Source: Ancylomarina euxina (GTDB lineage: Bacteria; Bacteroidota; Bacteroidia; Bacteroidales; Marinifilaceae). Taken from it: a stretch of 64,000 nucleotides of DNA. Where the stretch lies: contig NZ_QQWG01000001.1 of NCBI RefSeq assembly GCF_003863355.1, positions 186,001 to 250,000 on the forward strand, given 5' to 3'. Of the stretch, positions 50,802 to 60,374 are shown one piece after another; within the stretch, counting starts at the first letter, position 1; each line of letters opens with the position of its first letter. The notes under the pieces were generated by a model, which saw only the letters and a program-made list of their open reading frames with translations, made no database searches and was not told where the DNA came from. The translations under genes were made by a program, and so were the position numbers.

Positions 50802-51311
50802 ATGAAGACACAAATAATAGTTCTGGCTTTAAGCTTAATTTCTTTAACTGCTATGACACAAAAAATCAATCAAACTAAACTTGATGATCGTATTGAACGT
50901 TCTATTTTATTTGGAAGAGTGACGCTTGATGGTTTGAATGACACACTTTGTGCTAATTGGTTTAAGCCTGAATTCAAAGCTTATGAAATTGATGAAGAGA
51001 TACTGTCGGATCTAATGGGAACTGGCCTCTCAGGACTTAAAATGACCCTTGTTTTGGGAACATGGTGCCACGATAGCCACCAACAAGTGCCACGTCTGAT
51101 AAAGTTGTTGGAGGCAATGAATTTTCCAATGTCAGATCTGGACTTGTATGCAATGGACACCAACAAACAAGCACCCGGAATAGATATCAAGGCCATTGAT
51201 GTGACATTGGTTCCAACCCTTATTGTTTATAAGGGAGAGAAGGAGTTAGGCCGAATTATTGAAACACCTAAGGTGAGTCTCGAAGCTGATTTGCTTGAAA
51301 TTTTAAAATAA
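50802..51311 (+). CDS. Thioredoxin-fold protein with CxxS active site
   Basis: The 169-aa product has a short signal peptide (MKTQIIVLALSLISLTAMTQ) and a thioredoxin-like fold: LVLGTWCHDSHQQVPRL holds the active site, and VTLVPTLIVYKGEKELGRI has the conserved cis-Pro. The second active-site Cys is Ser (WCHDS), so it cannot do classical dithiol exchange and may act as a monothiol, chaperone or peroxidase-like protein. Predicted periplasmic. It is single and convergent with the PorP-OmpA gene. Confidence 0.82.
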   Translation: MKTQIIVLALSLISLTAMTQKINQTKLDDRIERSILFGRVTLDGLNDTLCANWFKPEFKAYEIDEEILSDLMGTGLSGLKMTLVLGTWCHDSHQQVPRLIKLLEAMNFPMSDLDLYAMDTNKQAPGIDIKAIDVTLVPTLIVYKGEKELGRIIETPKVSLEADLLEILK

Positions 51312-51390
51312 AATCAACCGCTGATTAAGGCAGATTTTTCACGATTTTGTTTAATCGTACAAAATCATATTTTATCTGCGTCTGATAGGT

Positions 51391-52980
51391 TTACTCATAA
51401 GAATAGATTTCCAAGTAAACTCTTCGGTTGAAGGCACGGCTCTTTTCATTTGTGTTTTCAACTAAAGGAGAATTTTCACCATGAGGAAGAATAATAATTC
51501 GACTCTCAGGAATAATATTCTGAATGAGATAATCATGTATGGTGTTGAGACGTTTATAGGCAAGTTCTCTGTTGAGTTTGGCCGAACCTATATCATCGGT
51601 ATGTCCATGCAGTTTTAGAACGTAATCCTGATGTTCTTTCATGATTACTATAATAGCATCCGCTTTTTCTTTCGACAAATCAGTTAAACTCGCTTTCCCA
51701 AATTCAAAAAATAAATTTTCTAGTTTTTTATCCAGAGCAATACGTTTCTCATTGAGTTCAGGACAACCATTATTGGTGAAACTACCTGGCTTTTCCGGGC
51801 ACATGTCTTCACTGTCTACAATGCCATCCCCATCGGTGTCTAGAGAACAACCTCTTTCATCAACTCTATAGAAAGGTGGTGTGTTGGGACACATATCTTC
51901 ACTATCTACAATGCCATCTCTATCCTGATCATTCATTCGACTATCCTCGGCATACTTCTCTAGTTCCTTCTCCAGTTGATTGATTTTATTGTATTTATCT
52001 TCAAGAATATCTTTCAAATAGTTTAATTCGTCTAATTGATTATTCTTTACTTTGGGTGTTGATTTACGGAATGAATAACCAATTAGGAACTCATGATTAC
52101 TTGCAGCTATATGTGCTGTATTTTGCGTGTTTACATTATAGGAATAACCCACTTTAAAGTTCTTTAGCGCATTTACCCCAATATTAAGACCGATGGCATA
52201 TTTATTTTTATAATTAACTGCAAACCAACCTTTATCTTTTAGTTTAAGTAGTGCATTTACGTCGTATTGTAATGGCGTATTTCTAACAAATCGCATCATG
52301 AAATTTGGTATAAAAGACAGATCTTTTATGTGAGTAATAGGAATTTCATAACTTCCTGATAAAAGGAAATGACGAGATTGTCTGTACAAGTCCTCACCAT
52401 CGTATTTAGTTAGGTTCGATTGATTAATCAGCTGTGGGATAGCTAAGCCAATGGTCAGTTTCTCATTGGTATAATAAGCTCCAATATTTGCTACAAACTC
52501 TGTATTGTTATAATGATTTCCTTGGAGTAAATCATCGTTCATATCTGCATTTGTCTTGTTTAAATTTAAACGGAAATCTGAAATGCCTGCTGATAGACCT
52601 AAACGTAGAAATTGCTTATCATCAATTTTAATTCGGTAGGAATAAGCAAAATCAGCCTGTGTATTATTGAAAATGCCGACATTGTTATTGGAAAGGTTAA
52701 TTCCGACACCATATTTCCCTTCTTTTAATCCAGCATCAAGAGTGAAAGCGTGAAAGATCTGCCCACCATCGAAATCTCTAAATTTTTCGTTTCTAATTAG
52801 ATAAGCCTGAAATAAGTTATTATAGCCAACCGCGGCAGGATTATAAACAGATGGATTGATATAGTACTGATCTACAAGAGATACTTGTTGAGCTTGAACT
52901 TTAAATAAGAAACAAGATAATAACACAATGCTAATCGATAAAAATCGGAAGAGTGTGAGTGTGGTATAGCGTTTTCTCAT
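51391..52980 (-). CDS. PorP/SprF-type outer-membrane protein fused to TSP3 repeats and an OmpA domain
   Basis: PorP/SprF proteins are T9SS-associated barrels that attach secreted cell-surface proteins. The 529-aa product has a signal peptide (ending KVQAQQ), a PorP/SprF barrel (about 30-320; VDQYYINPSVYNPAAVGYNNLFQAY), a short coiled coil (about 322-350), two calcium-binding thrombospondin-type-3 repeats (DRDGIVDSEDMCP, DTDGDGIVDSEDMCP) and an OmpA peptidoglycan-binding domain (about 415-527; KLHGHTDDIGSAKLNRELAYKRL). It follows the type-B-sorted protein by 49 nt on the same strand, an established arrangement of secreted cargo and anchor. Confidence 0.9.
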   Translation of the reverse strand: MRKRYTTLTLFRFLSISIVLLSCFLFKVQAQQVSLVDQYYINPSVYNPAAVGYNNLFQAYLIRNEKFRDFDGGQIFHAFTLDAGLKEGKYGVGINLSNNNVGIFNNTQADFAYSYRIKIDDKQFLRLGLSAGISDFRLNLNKTNADMNDDLLQGNHYNNTEFVANIGAYYTNEKLTIGLAIPQLINQSNLTKYDGEDLYRQSRHFLLSGSYEIPITHIKDLSFIPNFMMRFVRNTPLQYDVNALLKLKDKGWFAVNYKNKYAIGLNIGVNALKNFKVGYSYNVNTQNTAHIAASNHEFLIGYSFRKSTPKVKNNQLDELNYLKDILEDKYNKINQLEKELEKYAEDSRMNDQDRDGIVDSEDMCPNTPPFYRVDERGCSLDTDGDGIVDSEDMCPEKPGSFTNNGCPELNEKRIALDKKLENLFFEFGKASLTDLSKEKADAIIVIMKEHQDYVLKLHGHTDDIGSAKLNRELAYKRLNTIHDYLIQNIIPESRIIILPHGENSPLVENTNEKSRAFNRRVYLEIYSYE

Positions 52981-53029
52981 AGATGAGGGCGTGTGGTTAG
53001 ATCAATTTATTTAAACTTTTGTCTTAGTC

Positions 53030-55021
53030 TTATTTACCGAGGATTGATAGAATCCCTTTTATGGGTGCGATATCATTTCTATGGAATTCTATGAGATAAA
53101 AATAGGATCCATTCGGAAGTCGAGAACTATTAAAAGTACCTTGCCAATCGTTTTGGTAACTGTGAGAATGATAAACCTCCTGACCATATATATTAAATAT
53201 GCTAACCTCGGGAGCATCCCATTCGGTTTTGTAGCTAATTGTCCAGTTATCATTCCTCCCATCACCATTGGGTGTTAAAATTCCATTTATGGCATAGTCT
53301 TTCGAGTTACTAAAATCAATTCTGAATTCATGTCCAAGAGATGTCGATTTGCATGAATTAGCATCAACCACTGCCAATTTATAATCACCCGCTTTCATAT
53401 CGCTAAGTTCAATATAGTGGTCATCGCTAATTAATGTTTTATAGTTTTCGAAAATATAGGTATATGGTGCTTTTCCTCCATTTACAAGAACATTTACTTT
53501 CCCGTCAGATCCATTGATTTCATCTGTTGTGATAATGTCTATATAGGGTGTTGAGTGTATCTCCAACTTAGGTTCTGCTGCAATAACTTCATCAACACAA
53601 TTATCAATTAATATTTTATATCTAGAATCAATATCTGCAATTAGGTTCTCAAAAACGACAGGACCTCCATCACTTGTGATGCTCTCCACACTTATATTCT
53701 TATCGTATAAATGGTAGGTGACGTTATTTTCTGTAAGTGGCAATTCAATATCTAGGGCTTCTCCCAGACAAATTTCTCCTGGAGTAGCAAAGTTCTCAAT
53801 CGGGAAACCATTTGTTTTAACCAATTTCAAGTCAACCTGATTGTTCAATTTAAGTTTATCAGGACAAACCATTTCTCTGGCGTAAGCAAAATAGCTGGTG
53901 TTATTCTCAGGGTAGACTTCTGGGAAACTAGCTTTTCCTCCATTTCCAATGATTTGTGTATCTAGAAAATTGGTTCCATCATGAAGTTGATAAATAACTT
54001 CTTCTTGGCTGTCAACAACACTGATTATAAGAGCTTCGCCTTCGCAGACTTCAGTTTTATTACTAATTAACTGTCTACTTGTATTTGCCGGATGATGAAC
54101 ATCAACTTTAAAGGTAAAATCGACTCTTATTGGATCAATACAAAAATGACCTTTGGCATCAATACTGTAAGTTGTGGTAAGTGTTGGACTAACAAGCCCA
54201 AAGTCGATAAATCCTCCGTTACCAGTGACTTGTTCTCCAATTTTGCTTTCTCCATCAAGTAATTGGTAATCAGCTGAGGGATCAGATGGTGAAAGAGAAA
54301 GAAGGACATTTTCGCCTTCACATATAACCCTTTTGTCAGAATAAATATGCAATTGTGTTTCAGGAGGAAGTCGAACATCAAGATGGAAATCTTGTGTCAA
54401 AGGAACTGTCGTTTGACATTCGTTTCTTAGGGCATTTACATGATAAGTAGCACTTCTGAAAGGCTCAAAATTATCGATCAATAGACTTGATCCATTACCA
54501 GAGAATGAAGCTTCGCTGGTATTGGCACCACCTGCAATTTGGTATAAAACATCAACTTCACTATTGTGGATAGTAAGGCTTGTATTTTCACCAACACAGA
54601 GGGAGCTGTGGCTAGGGCTAATATTTAAATCTAATTTTGGTAATGAAAGAACCTCGATTAAGATGTTTGGACTCAAGTTGATCGACTCTGAAGTGGCAAT
54701 ATGAGTGGCTACAACGGTGTAACTAGAATTAGTTGACGGAGATATGGGTTCGAAACTCGCTTCTAAATTATTTCCAAGAATGGTGTTGGATACAAAAACA
54801 TCCGAATAATTATCTTTTAGTTGATATTGAACACCAATTTCAGTGGTACTCAGTGTTACTATTGTAGATTCGCCAAGGCACAGTTTTGAGTCATTTGCCG
54901 AAACAATTATTGAACTGTTAGGTGTAATCTGACTTGCTTGTACTGTGTTTGCTAGTAGAGTGAGCGAGAAAAGAAATGTATAGAGTTTAAACGAGTATGA
55001 TAAGAGTATATGTTTGGGCAT
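53030..55021 (-). CDS. Large secreted surface protein with T9SS type B (gliding-motility-type) sorting domain
   Basis: The 663-aa product has a signal peptide (MPKHILLSYSFKLY to VQAS) and five beta-sandwich repeats of about 90 residues, each starting with a C-x-G-E element (LCLGEST, LCVGENT, ICEGENV, VCEGEAL, ICLGEAL) and a YQL-type strand. A SprB-like repeat follows (GKVNVLVNGGKAPYTYIFENY, GDYKLAVVDANSC). The C-terminal 85 residues (ILTPNGDGRNDNWTI, VSIFNIYGQEVY, LPNGSYFYLIEF) are the CHU_C type B sorting signal. It is upstream of, and probably anchored by, the PorP/SprF-OmpA protein. An adhesin or motility role is possible (inference). Confidence 0.9.
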   Translation of the reverse strand: MPKHILLSYSFKLYTFLFSLTLLANTVQASQITPNSSIIVSANDSKLCLGESTIVTLSTTEIGVQYQLKDNYSDVFVSNTILGNNLEASFEPISPSTNSSYTVVATHIATSESINLSPNILIEVLSLPKLDLNISPSHSSLCVGENTSLTIHNSEVDVLYQIAGGANTSEASFSGNGSSLLIDNFEPFRSATYHVNALRNECQTTVPLTQDFHLDVRLPPETQLHIYSDKRVICEGENVLLSLSPSDPSADYQLLDGESKIGEQVTGNGGFIDFGLVSPTLTTTYSIDAKGHFCIDPIRVDFTFKVDVHHPANTSRQLISNKTEVCEGEALIISVVDSQEEVIYQLHDGTNFLDTQIIGNGGKASFPEVYPENNTSYFAYAREMVCPDKLKLNNQVDLKLVKTNGFPIENFATPGEICLGEALDIELPLTENNVTYHLYDKNISVESITSDGGPVVFENLIADIDSRYKILIDNCVDEVIAAEPKLEIHSTPYIDIITTDEINGSDGKVNVLVNGGKAPYTYIFENYKTLISDDHYIELSDMKAGDYKLAVVDANSCKSTSLGHEFRIDFSNSKDYAINGILTPNGDGRNDNWTISYKTEWDAPEVSIFNIYGQEVYHSHSYQNDWQGTFNSSRLPNGSYFYLIEFHRNDIAPIKGILSILGK

Positions 55022-55396
55022 ATATTAATGATTTTTTATGTTAACCCCAATCTTTGTTTTAGCTCTAGTTTGTCTTATTCGAGTCACATTTAAAAGAATA
55101 TAGGGGACGATTTACGTTCTAAAAAAAGTATGTTTTTTTGAATATCGAATGGGCTAATATAATTAAAATCAGCTGAAATTAATTCAGTAAACCAGCCTTT
55201 TTTTAATAGTGAATTTTTCACTTTACTTATGATTTTAAAATGATTAATAGAATGAAAGATCAGATTCTAATAAGTGCTGCCGAATAGCTTTTCTCTATCT
55301 CTATTTTGAAATAAATATGAAACTTGAGGCCTAATAAATTCAGTAAGCTTTATTTTTTTCTATTTTTGTTTAATACCTACTAAATAAACCAATAAA
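55022..55396. other. 375-nt divergent region between the T9SS protein and the deaminase
   Basis: AT-rich spacer with the plus-strand promoter at 55339 and no supported gene. No clear -7 box was found for the minus-strand T9SS pair. Confidence 0.45.
55339..55368 (+). promoter_or_regulatory. Promoter of the deaminase-S41 protease pair
   Basis: TTC (55339-55341), 19-nt spacer and TATTTTTG (55361-55368), about 23 nt before the predicted start codon. Confidence 0.5.
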
Positions 55397-55849
55397 ATGC
55401 AGGAGATTTTAAGTACAGAACTTTTGGAAAAACAAGAGAAGCTTGATTGTAGATATCTGAGAATGGCTATTGTTTGGGCTGAAAATTCTTATTGCAAACG
55501 TCGTCAGGTAGGCGCTTTGATAGTGAAAGATAAGATGATTATTTCTGATGGCTATAATGGAACACCATCGGGTTTTGAAAATATCTGCGAAGATGATGAT
55601 AATAAAACGAAGCCCTATGTATTGCATGCCGAGGCTAATGCAATTACAAAAGTGGCAAAATCGAGTAATAGTAGCGAGGGTGCAACCTTGTATGTAACGG
55701 CAACTCCTTGCATTGAATGTGCAAAACTTATTATTCAAGCAGGAATCAATCGAGTTGTTTATTCTGAAGCCTATCACTGTAATGATGGAAAGGATCTTTT
55801 GATTAGAGCAGGAATAGAGGTGAAATTTATAGATAGTAAGAACTTATAA
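55397..55849 (+). CDS. dCMP deaminase-family zinc enzyme
   Basis: The family deaminates deoxycytidylate to dUMP (or acts as ComE-type late-competence proteins). The 150-aa product has the zinc site VLHAEANAI (His and catalytic Glu) and TPCIECAKLI (two Cys). RRQVGALIVKDKMIISDGYNGTPSGFENICED shows the asparagine- and GTP-SG pattern of dCMP deaminases. It is followed after 11 nt by the S41 peptidase gene, forming a short operon; such pairing is common in Bacteroidota. Confidence 0.93.
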   Translation: MQEILSTELLEKQEKLDCRYLRMAIVWAENSYCKRRQVGALIVKDKMIISDGYNGTPSGFENICEDDDNKTKPYVLHAEANAITKVAKSSNSSEGATLYVTATPCIECAKLIIQAGINRVVYSEAYHCNDGKDLLIRAGIEVKFIDSKNL

Positions 55850-55860
55850 AACCATATAGG

Positions 55861-57456
55861 ATGAATAATAAAACGAAGATGTTTCTCCCCATTTTATTAG
55901 CTATGGCTATTATCCTGGGTATGTTTATTAATTCTTTTTTTCAACCCAATTCAACAACGAGGATCTTTAATGCACCCGCTTTAACTGCAAGTCATAAATT
56001 AGATGCTGTTTTAGATATGATTGTTGAGGATTATGTGGATACTGTTTCAGCCGAACGACTGGTTGAACAAGCTATTCCAGCTATTCTTAAAAACCTTGAT
56101 CCTCATACAGTTTATATCTCTGCTAAAGATTTGCAGGGGTTCAACGAAGATTTAAAGGGAAATTTTGGCGGAATTGGTGTTCAGTTCATCCGTTATCGGG
56201 ATACAGTTGCAGTTGTTAGAGTTGTAGAGGGAGGTCCTTCTGAACATGGTGGAATTCTTGCCGGAGACAGAATCGTGAAAGTGGATAGTCTTTCAATAGT
56301 AGGAGCTGACATGAAGGACGATTTTATCATGAGTAAGTTAAAAGGTCCAAAGGGAACAGGTGTAAAGGTCAGTATTGCTCGTCGTGGCGTTAAAGATTTG
56401 ATCGAATTTGATATCATTCGTGGTTCTATTCCAGTTGCTAGTGTCGATGTGGCTTATATGATTAATGATGAGTTAGGCTATATCAAAGTCAGTCGTTTTG
56501 GAGCTACAACTTTTCATGAGTTTTCTAAAGGATTAGAAAAATTGAAGGGGGAAGACGTTAAAAAATTAGTGGTTGACCTTAGAGGAAATACTGGGGGCTA
56601 TATGTCTGCGGCTACAAATATGATTAATGAGTTTTTGCCTGAAGGTAAGATGATTGTTTATACTGAAGGCAAATCGCAAGCTAAAACAGACTATGTATCT
56701 ACTGGGCGAGGAGATTGTCAAGATCTTCCGATTGTCATTTTAATTGATGAATTTTCAGCTTCGGCAAGTGAGATTTTTGCTGGAGCCATTCAGGATAATG
56801 ATAGAGGTAAGATTATTGGTCGCCGATCATTTGGTAAAGGTTTGGTTCAGGAGCAGCGAATGTTGCCTGATGGTTCTGCTATGCGACTGACTGTTGCTCG
56901 TTATTATACACCAACAGGTCGTTGTATTCAAAAATCATATTCTAATGGAAAAGAAGCTTATAATGACGATATTAATTTGAGATATATACATGGTGAATTC
57001 CAAAAGAAAGATTCCATTCACTTTGCAGATTCTTTAAAATACACAACCCCGGGAGGAAACATTGTGTATGGTGGTGGAGGTATTATGCCGGATATTTTTA
57101 TTCCAGTAGATACAACAGGCTATTCAAGCTATTTTAGAGAGTTAAGTCGTAAAGGCTTAATTTATCGATTTGCCTTCGAATATGTTGATAGGCATCGAGC
57201 TGAGATGAAAGCTTTCACCAAGGTTGATGAAATATTGGCTTACTTAAAGAATAAACCACTGATTAAGGAGCTGACGAAATATTGTCAGGATGCCGGTGTA
57301 AAACCGGATAAGAAAGGTCTAAATAGCTCTTTAGAGATAATTGAGACACAAGTAAAAGCTTATATTGCTCGTGATTTAATTGATGATGAAGGTTTTTATC
57401 CTATTATTAGTAAATTGGATAAAACAATTGATTATGTGATTGATATGAAAGAGTAA
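55861..57456 (+). CDS. S41-family carboxy-terminal processing peptidase (CtpA/Prc type)
   Basis: S41 proteases degrade tagged or misfolded envelope proteins using a Ser-Lys dyad. The 531-aa product has an N-terminal membrane or signal segment (MFLPILLAMAIILGMFINSFF), an S41 N-terminal helical region, and a PDZ domain (about 90-180; GNFGGIGVQF, GGPSEHGGILAGDRIVKVD). The catalytic core follows: ELGYIKVSRFG, LRGNTGGYM, ASASEIFAGAIQD with the nucleophilic Ser, and RRSFGKGLVQ with the catalytic Lys. Both catalytic residues are present. It ends at a terminator. Confidence 0.95.
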   Translation: MNNKTKMFLPILLAMAIILGMFINSFFQPNSTTRIFNAPALTASHKLDAVLDMIVEDYVDTVSAERLVEQAIPAILKNLDPHTVYISAKDLQGFNEDLKGNFGGIGVQFIRYRDTVAVVRVVEGGPSEHGGILAGDRIVKVDSLSIVGADMKDDFIMSKLKGPKGTGVKVSIARRGVKDLIEFDIIRGSIPVASVDVAYMINDELGYIKVSRFGATTFHEFSKGLEKLKGEDVKKLVVDLRGNTGGYMSAATNMINEFLPEGKMIVYTEGKSQAKTDYVSTGRGDCQDLPIVILIDEFSASASEIFAGAIQDNDRGKIIGRRSFGKGLVQEQRMLPDGSAMRLTVARYYTPTGRCIQKSYSNGKEAYNDDINLRYIHGEFQKKDSIHFADSLKYTTPGGNIVYGGGGIMPDIFIPVDTTGYSSYFRELSRKGLIYRFAFEYVDRHRAEMKAFTKVDEILAYLKNKPLIKELTKYCQDAGVKPDKKGLNSSLEIIETQVKAYIARDLIDDEGFYPIISKLDKTIDYVIDMKE

Positions 57457-57481
57457 TTCAAATTTAAATTTCATATATCTT

Positions 57482-57514
57482 AAAGATCTACCCATTGGGT
57501 GGATCTTTTTTTTT
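57482..57514 (+). terminator. Terminator after the S41 peptidase
   Basis: A 12-bp stem (57482-57493 with 57497-57508, one wobble), a 3-nt loop and at least nine T. Confidence 0.88.
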
Positions 57515-57689
57515 GATTTGAAATTAAACCTTTCGAAAAGGAGTACGTCTAAATCCCGAAAGCGATTTTAAAATGAGAGTGGATCCAAATTAATGAAATC
57601 TCATTTAAATCAGAATAAATTAATTCAATATTTAACATCAGTTGATCTTCTATTATAAAGGAAGAACCTCTGTTAATAAAAATGAAGAT

Positions 57690-58505
57690 ATGAAAACTAA
57701 AATAACAGTATGTATCGTAATGACTTTAATGTTTTTCAGTGGAATAGCTCAGGCACAACAAAGAAAAAGAGCCGAAAGAATGCAGAAAACAATGATTCAA
57801 TTGACAGATGATCAGAAGGAAGAATTGAAAGCCGCTAAAGTTGAATTTGCTAAAGCAAGCCTTGATGTAAAGAATGAATTGAATGAGCTTAAAGCTCATC
57901 AAAGAACTTTAATGTCTGCTGAGAATTTAAATGAAAAGAAGGTTTTTGAGAATATCGATAAAATGACGGCTTTAGAAAAGCAATTGATGCAAGAAAGAGT
58001 TAATATGCGATTAGCGACTTCTGGATTATTGGATGAGGATCAGCAAATACATAGAAATATGCGATCTGATTGTTCTAATATGCGAACTCCGCAGATGAAA
58101 GGTAGAAGAGGTCAAATGCAAAAAGGAGATAAAAGATGCTTTGATGAAGGAAGAAATCAGAGGGGTGTGAATTCTTTCTGTGCTTTAGGTTTGTCTGAAA
58201 CGCAAAAAGAGCAGATGAAAAAATTAAAGCTAGAGCATAAAAAAGCGACCCAGAATTTAAGAGAAGAAATGCAAGAACTTCGCTTAAAGCAAAAACATTT
58301 GTTTACCGATGAAAAGCCTAATAAAAACGAAATCTTTTCGAATTTAGATCGTATTTCATCTATACAAAATCAGTTGGCTAAAGAAAGAGTTAAAAGTCAG
58401 AAAGAGATTCGTAATATATTAGATAAGGATGAGTTAGTTCTATTCTTATCGAGACCTCATAAAATCAATGAAAACGGGAAAGCAAGAATGCATAGAGCTT
58501 TTTAA
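57690..58505 (+). CDS. Periplasmic Spy/CpxP-like (LTXXQ-motif) protein with two repeats
   Basis: Spy/CpxP proteins are helical periplasmic stress chaperones. From the ATG at 57690 the product (271 aa) has a signal peptide ending GIAQAQQ and two homologous helical hairpins. Copy 1 starts LTDDQKEELKAAKVEFAKA (about 35), copy 2 LSETQKEQMKKLKLEHKKA (about 170); both continue into ELKAHQRTL/ELRLKQKHL and a second helix with AKERV or MQERV. A Met/Arg-rich basic linker (MRTPQMKGRRGQMQKGDKR) joins them. Upstream residues to 57642 do not fit a signal peptide. The fit is structural; the function is inferred. Confidence 0.82.
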   Translation: MKTKITVCIVMTLMFFSGIAQAQQRKRAERMQKTMIQLTDDQKEELKAAKVEFAKASLDVKNELNELKAHQRTLMSAENLNEKKVFENIDKMTALEKQLMQERVNMRLATSGLLDEDQQIHRNMRSDCSNMRTPQMKGRRGQMQKGDKRCFDEGRNQRGVNSFCALGLSETQKEQMKKLKLEHKKATQNLREEMQELRLKQKHLFTDEKPNKNEIFSNLDRISSIQNQLAKERVKSQKEIRNILDKDELVLFLSRPHKINENGKARMHRAF

Positions 58506-58532
58506 CTAAGTGATAATGGTTAGTGTTTGAGT

Positions 58533-58560
58533 AAAGGTTTCGGTATTCCGAAACCTTTTT
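58533..58560 (+). terminator. Terminator after the Spy-like gene
   Basis: A perfect 11-bp stem (58533-58543 with 58548-58558) and T tract. The open frame beginning at 58527 runs through it, which argues for a later start of the next gene. Confidence 0.85.
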
Positions 58561-58561
58561 C

Positions 58562-58569
58562 TATTTTTG
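58562..58569 (+). promoter_or_regulatory. -7 box of the 5'-nucleotidase gene
   Basis: TATTTTTG lies right behind the terminator T tract and 20 nt before the chosen ATG at 58590. Confidence 0.45.
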
Positions 58570-58589
58570 GAGATTCAATACAATTTGAT

Positions 58590-60323
58590 ATGAAGAAATT
58601 AGCATTTTACCTCCTGATAATCATACCTTTTCTATTTGCTTGTGAAGCAGAACGGAAAGATGAAGTAACTTTTAAGATACTAGCTACGACCGATGTGCAT
58701 GGCGCTATTTTTCCATACGATTTGGTAAATGATAGACAGGCTGGCAGCTCGCTTGCCCAAGCCTATTCTCATATATTCCAAGAGCGTGGTAAAACCAATC
58801 AACATGTACTGTTGTTGGATAATGGTGATATTCTGCAGGGAGATCCTATGGTGTATTACTCCAATTTTGAAAAGACCGAGCAAGAGCATATTTGCGCTGA
58901 GGTTATGAATTTTATGGGTTACAATGCGGGAGCTGTTGGGAATCACGATATAGAACCAGGTCATGAGGTTTACGATCGTTTGGCAAAAGAATTTTCTTTT
59001 CCTTGGATGGCTGCTAATGCGATTAAAAAGAGTGATGGAACACCTTACTTCCAGCCTTATACAACAATTGAGAAGGATGGGATTAAAATAGTAATTATTG
59101 GTTTTGTAACTCCAGCTATTCCTAAGTGGTTACCAGAGAAAATTTGGTCGGGGATGCATTTTGAGGAATTGGAAGATTCTGCGAAAAAGTGGATGGCAAT
59201 AATCAAAGAAAAGGAGCAGCCAGATATGGTTATTGGTTTGTTGCATTCGGGAATGGGTGAGCTTGGAGATAATAAATCAGAAGTAAAGGAAAATGCAGCC
59301 TTGCAAGTGGCCAAAAATGTATCTGGCTTTGATATGCTTGTTTGTGGGCACGATCATCAAGAGACGATTAAATGGGTTGAGAATATCGATAATCAGAAAG
59401 TATTGATTGTAAACCCAAAATCAAAGGCGCAATTTATAGCAGATGTTGCTGTTCGTTTTCGTTTGAATGCAGATAAGAAGACTTACACTAAGAAGTTTGA
59501 GCCTCAATTGGTAGATGTTAAAGCTCTGCCAGTCTCTAAAGATTTTGAAGAGCGATTCCATTCATCATTTACTGAGGTAAAAAACTACGTTTCTAGACCA
59601 GTTGGCCAATTTACAAAGAGTATTGAAACGTCTGAGTCTATGTTTGGTGATTCTCCATTTGTGGACTTGATTCATAATATCCAACTTGATTTGGCTGATG
59701 CTGAGATTTCATTTACTGCCCCTTTATCTTTCAATGCGAGTATCGATTCGGGAATGCTTGAAGTTCGAGATTTGTTTAAACTTTATCGATTCGAGAACTT
59801 ACTCTACACTATGAATTTAAGTGGTCAGGAGATTAAAGATTTTTTAGAATATAGTTATGACAAGTGGTTTCGACAAATGCAAAAGAAGACGGATCCGATG
59901 TTGTTTATCGAATCTTCGGAAAAAGGGAATCGATTAAGCACCATGTTTTTTAATTACGATTCGGCTGAAGGTATAGATTACGAACTGGACTTGAAAAAAG
60001 AAAAAGGGAATAGAATTCGCATTATCAAAATGAGTAATGGTCAGCCTTTTAATTTGGGTAAAACTTATAAAGTGGCATTAAACTCATACCGTGGAAACGG
60101 AGGTGGAGGTCATTTGACAGAAGGAGCAGGGCTTTCGAAAGAAGAGCTCACCAAGCGATTGATCAACTCAACAACAAAGGATTTACGCTTCTACCTGATG
60201 AAGTGGATTGAAGAAAAAAAGGTGGTGAAAGTCACTTGTAATAGGAATTGGACAGTGAGACCAGAGGCTTGGTGGCAGCAGGCTAAAGAACGAGAATATA
60301 AGTTATTATATGGTGAGAAATGA
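58590..60323 (+). CDS. 5'-nucleotidase/2',3'-cyclic phosphodiesterase-family lipoprotein
   Basis: These enzymes remove phosphate from extracellular nucleotides (UshA/CpdB type). From ATG 58590 the product is 577 aa with a lipobox (FLFAC, then EAERKD). The metallophosphatase domain shows ILATTDVHGAIFPYD, LLDNGDILQGDP, AVGNHDIEPGHEVYD and VCGHDHQETI, all metal ligands. The C-terminal 5'-nucleotidase domain (about 330-577) includes LALNSYRGNGGGGHL-like substrate loop and MFFNYDSAEGIDYEL. The start at 58527 would lie inside the upstream terminator. It could complement the nuclease locus by dephosphorylating nucleotides (inference). Confidence 0.9.
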   Translation: MKKLAFYLLIIIPFLFACEAERKDEVTFKILATTDVHGAIFPYDLVNDRQAGSSLAQAYSHIFQERGKTNQHVLLLDNGDILQGDPMVYYSNFEKTEQEHICAEVMNFMGYNAGAVGNHDIEPGHEVYDRLAKEFSFPWMAANAIKKSDGTPYFQPYTTIEKDGIKIVIIGFVTPAIPKWLPEKIWSGMHFEELEDSAKKWMAIIKEKEQPDMVIGLLHSGMGELGDNKSEVKENAALQVAKNVSGFDMLVCGHDHQETIKWVENIDNQKVLIVNPKSKAQFIADVAVRFRLNADKKTYTKKFEPQLVDVKALPVSKDFEERFHSSFTEVKNYVSRPVGQFTKSIETSESMFGDSPFVDLIHNIQLDLADAEISFTAPLSFNASIDSGMLEVRDLFKLYRFENLLYTMNLSGQEIKDFLEYSYDKWFRQMQKKTDPMLFIESSEKGNRLSTMFFNYDSAEGIDYELDLKKEKGNRIRIIKMSNGQPFNLGKTYKVALNSYRGNGGGGHLTEGAGLSKEELTKRLINSTTKDLRFYLMKWIEEKKVVKVTCNRNWTVRPEAWWQQAKEREYKLLYGEK

Positions 60324-60374
60324 ACCCTTATAACTATTAACCAGAGTCAGTAATTTAAGATAAAAACAAAAAAA

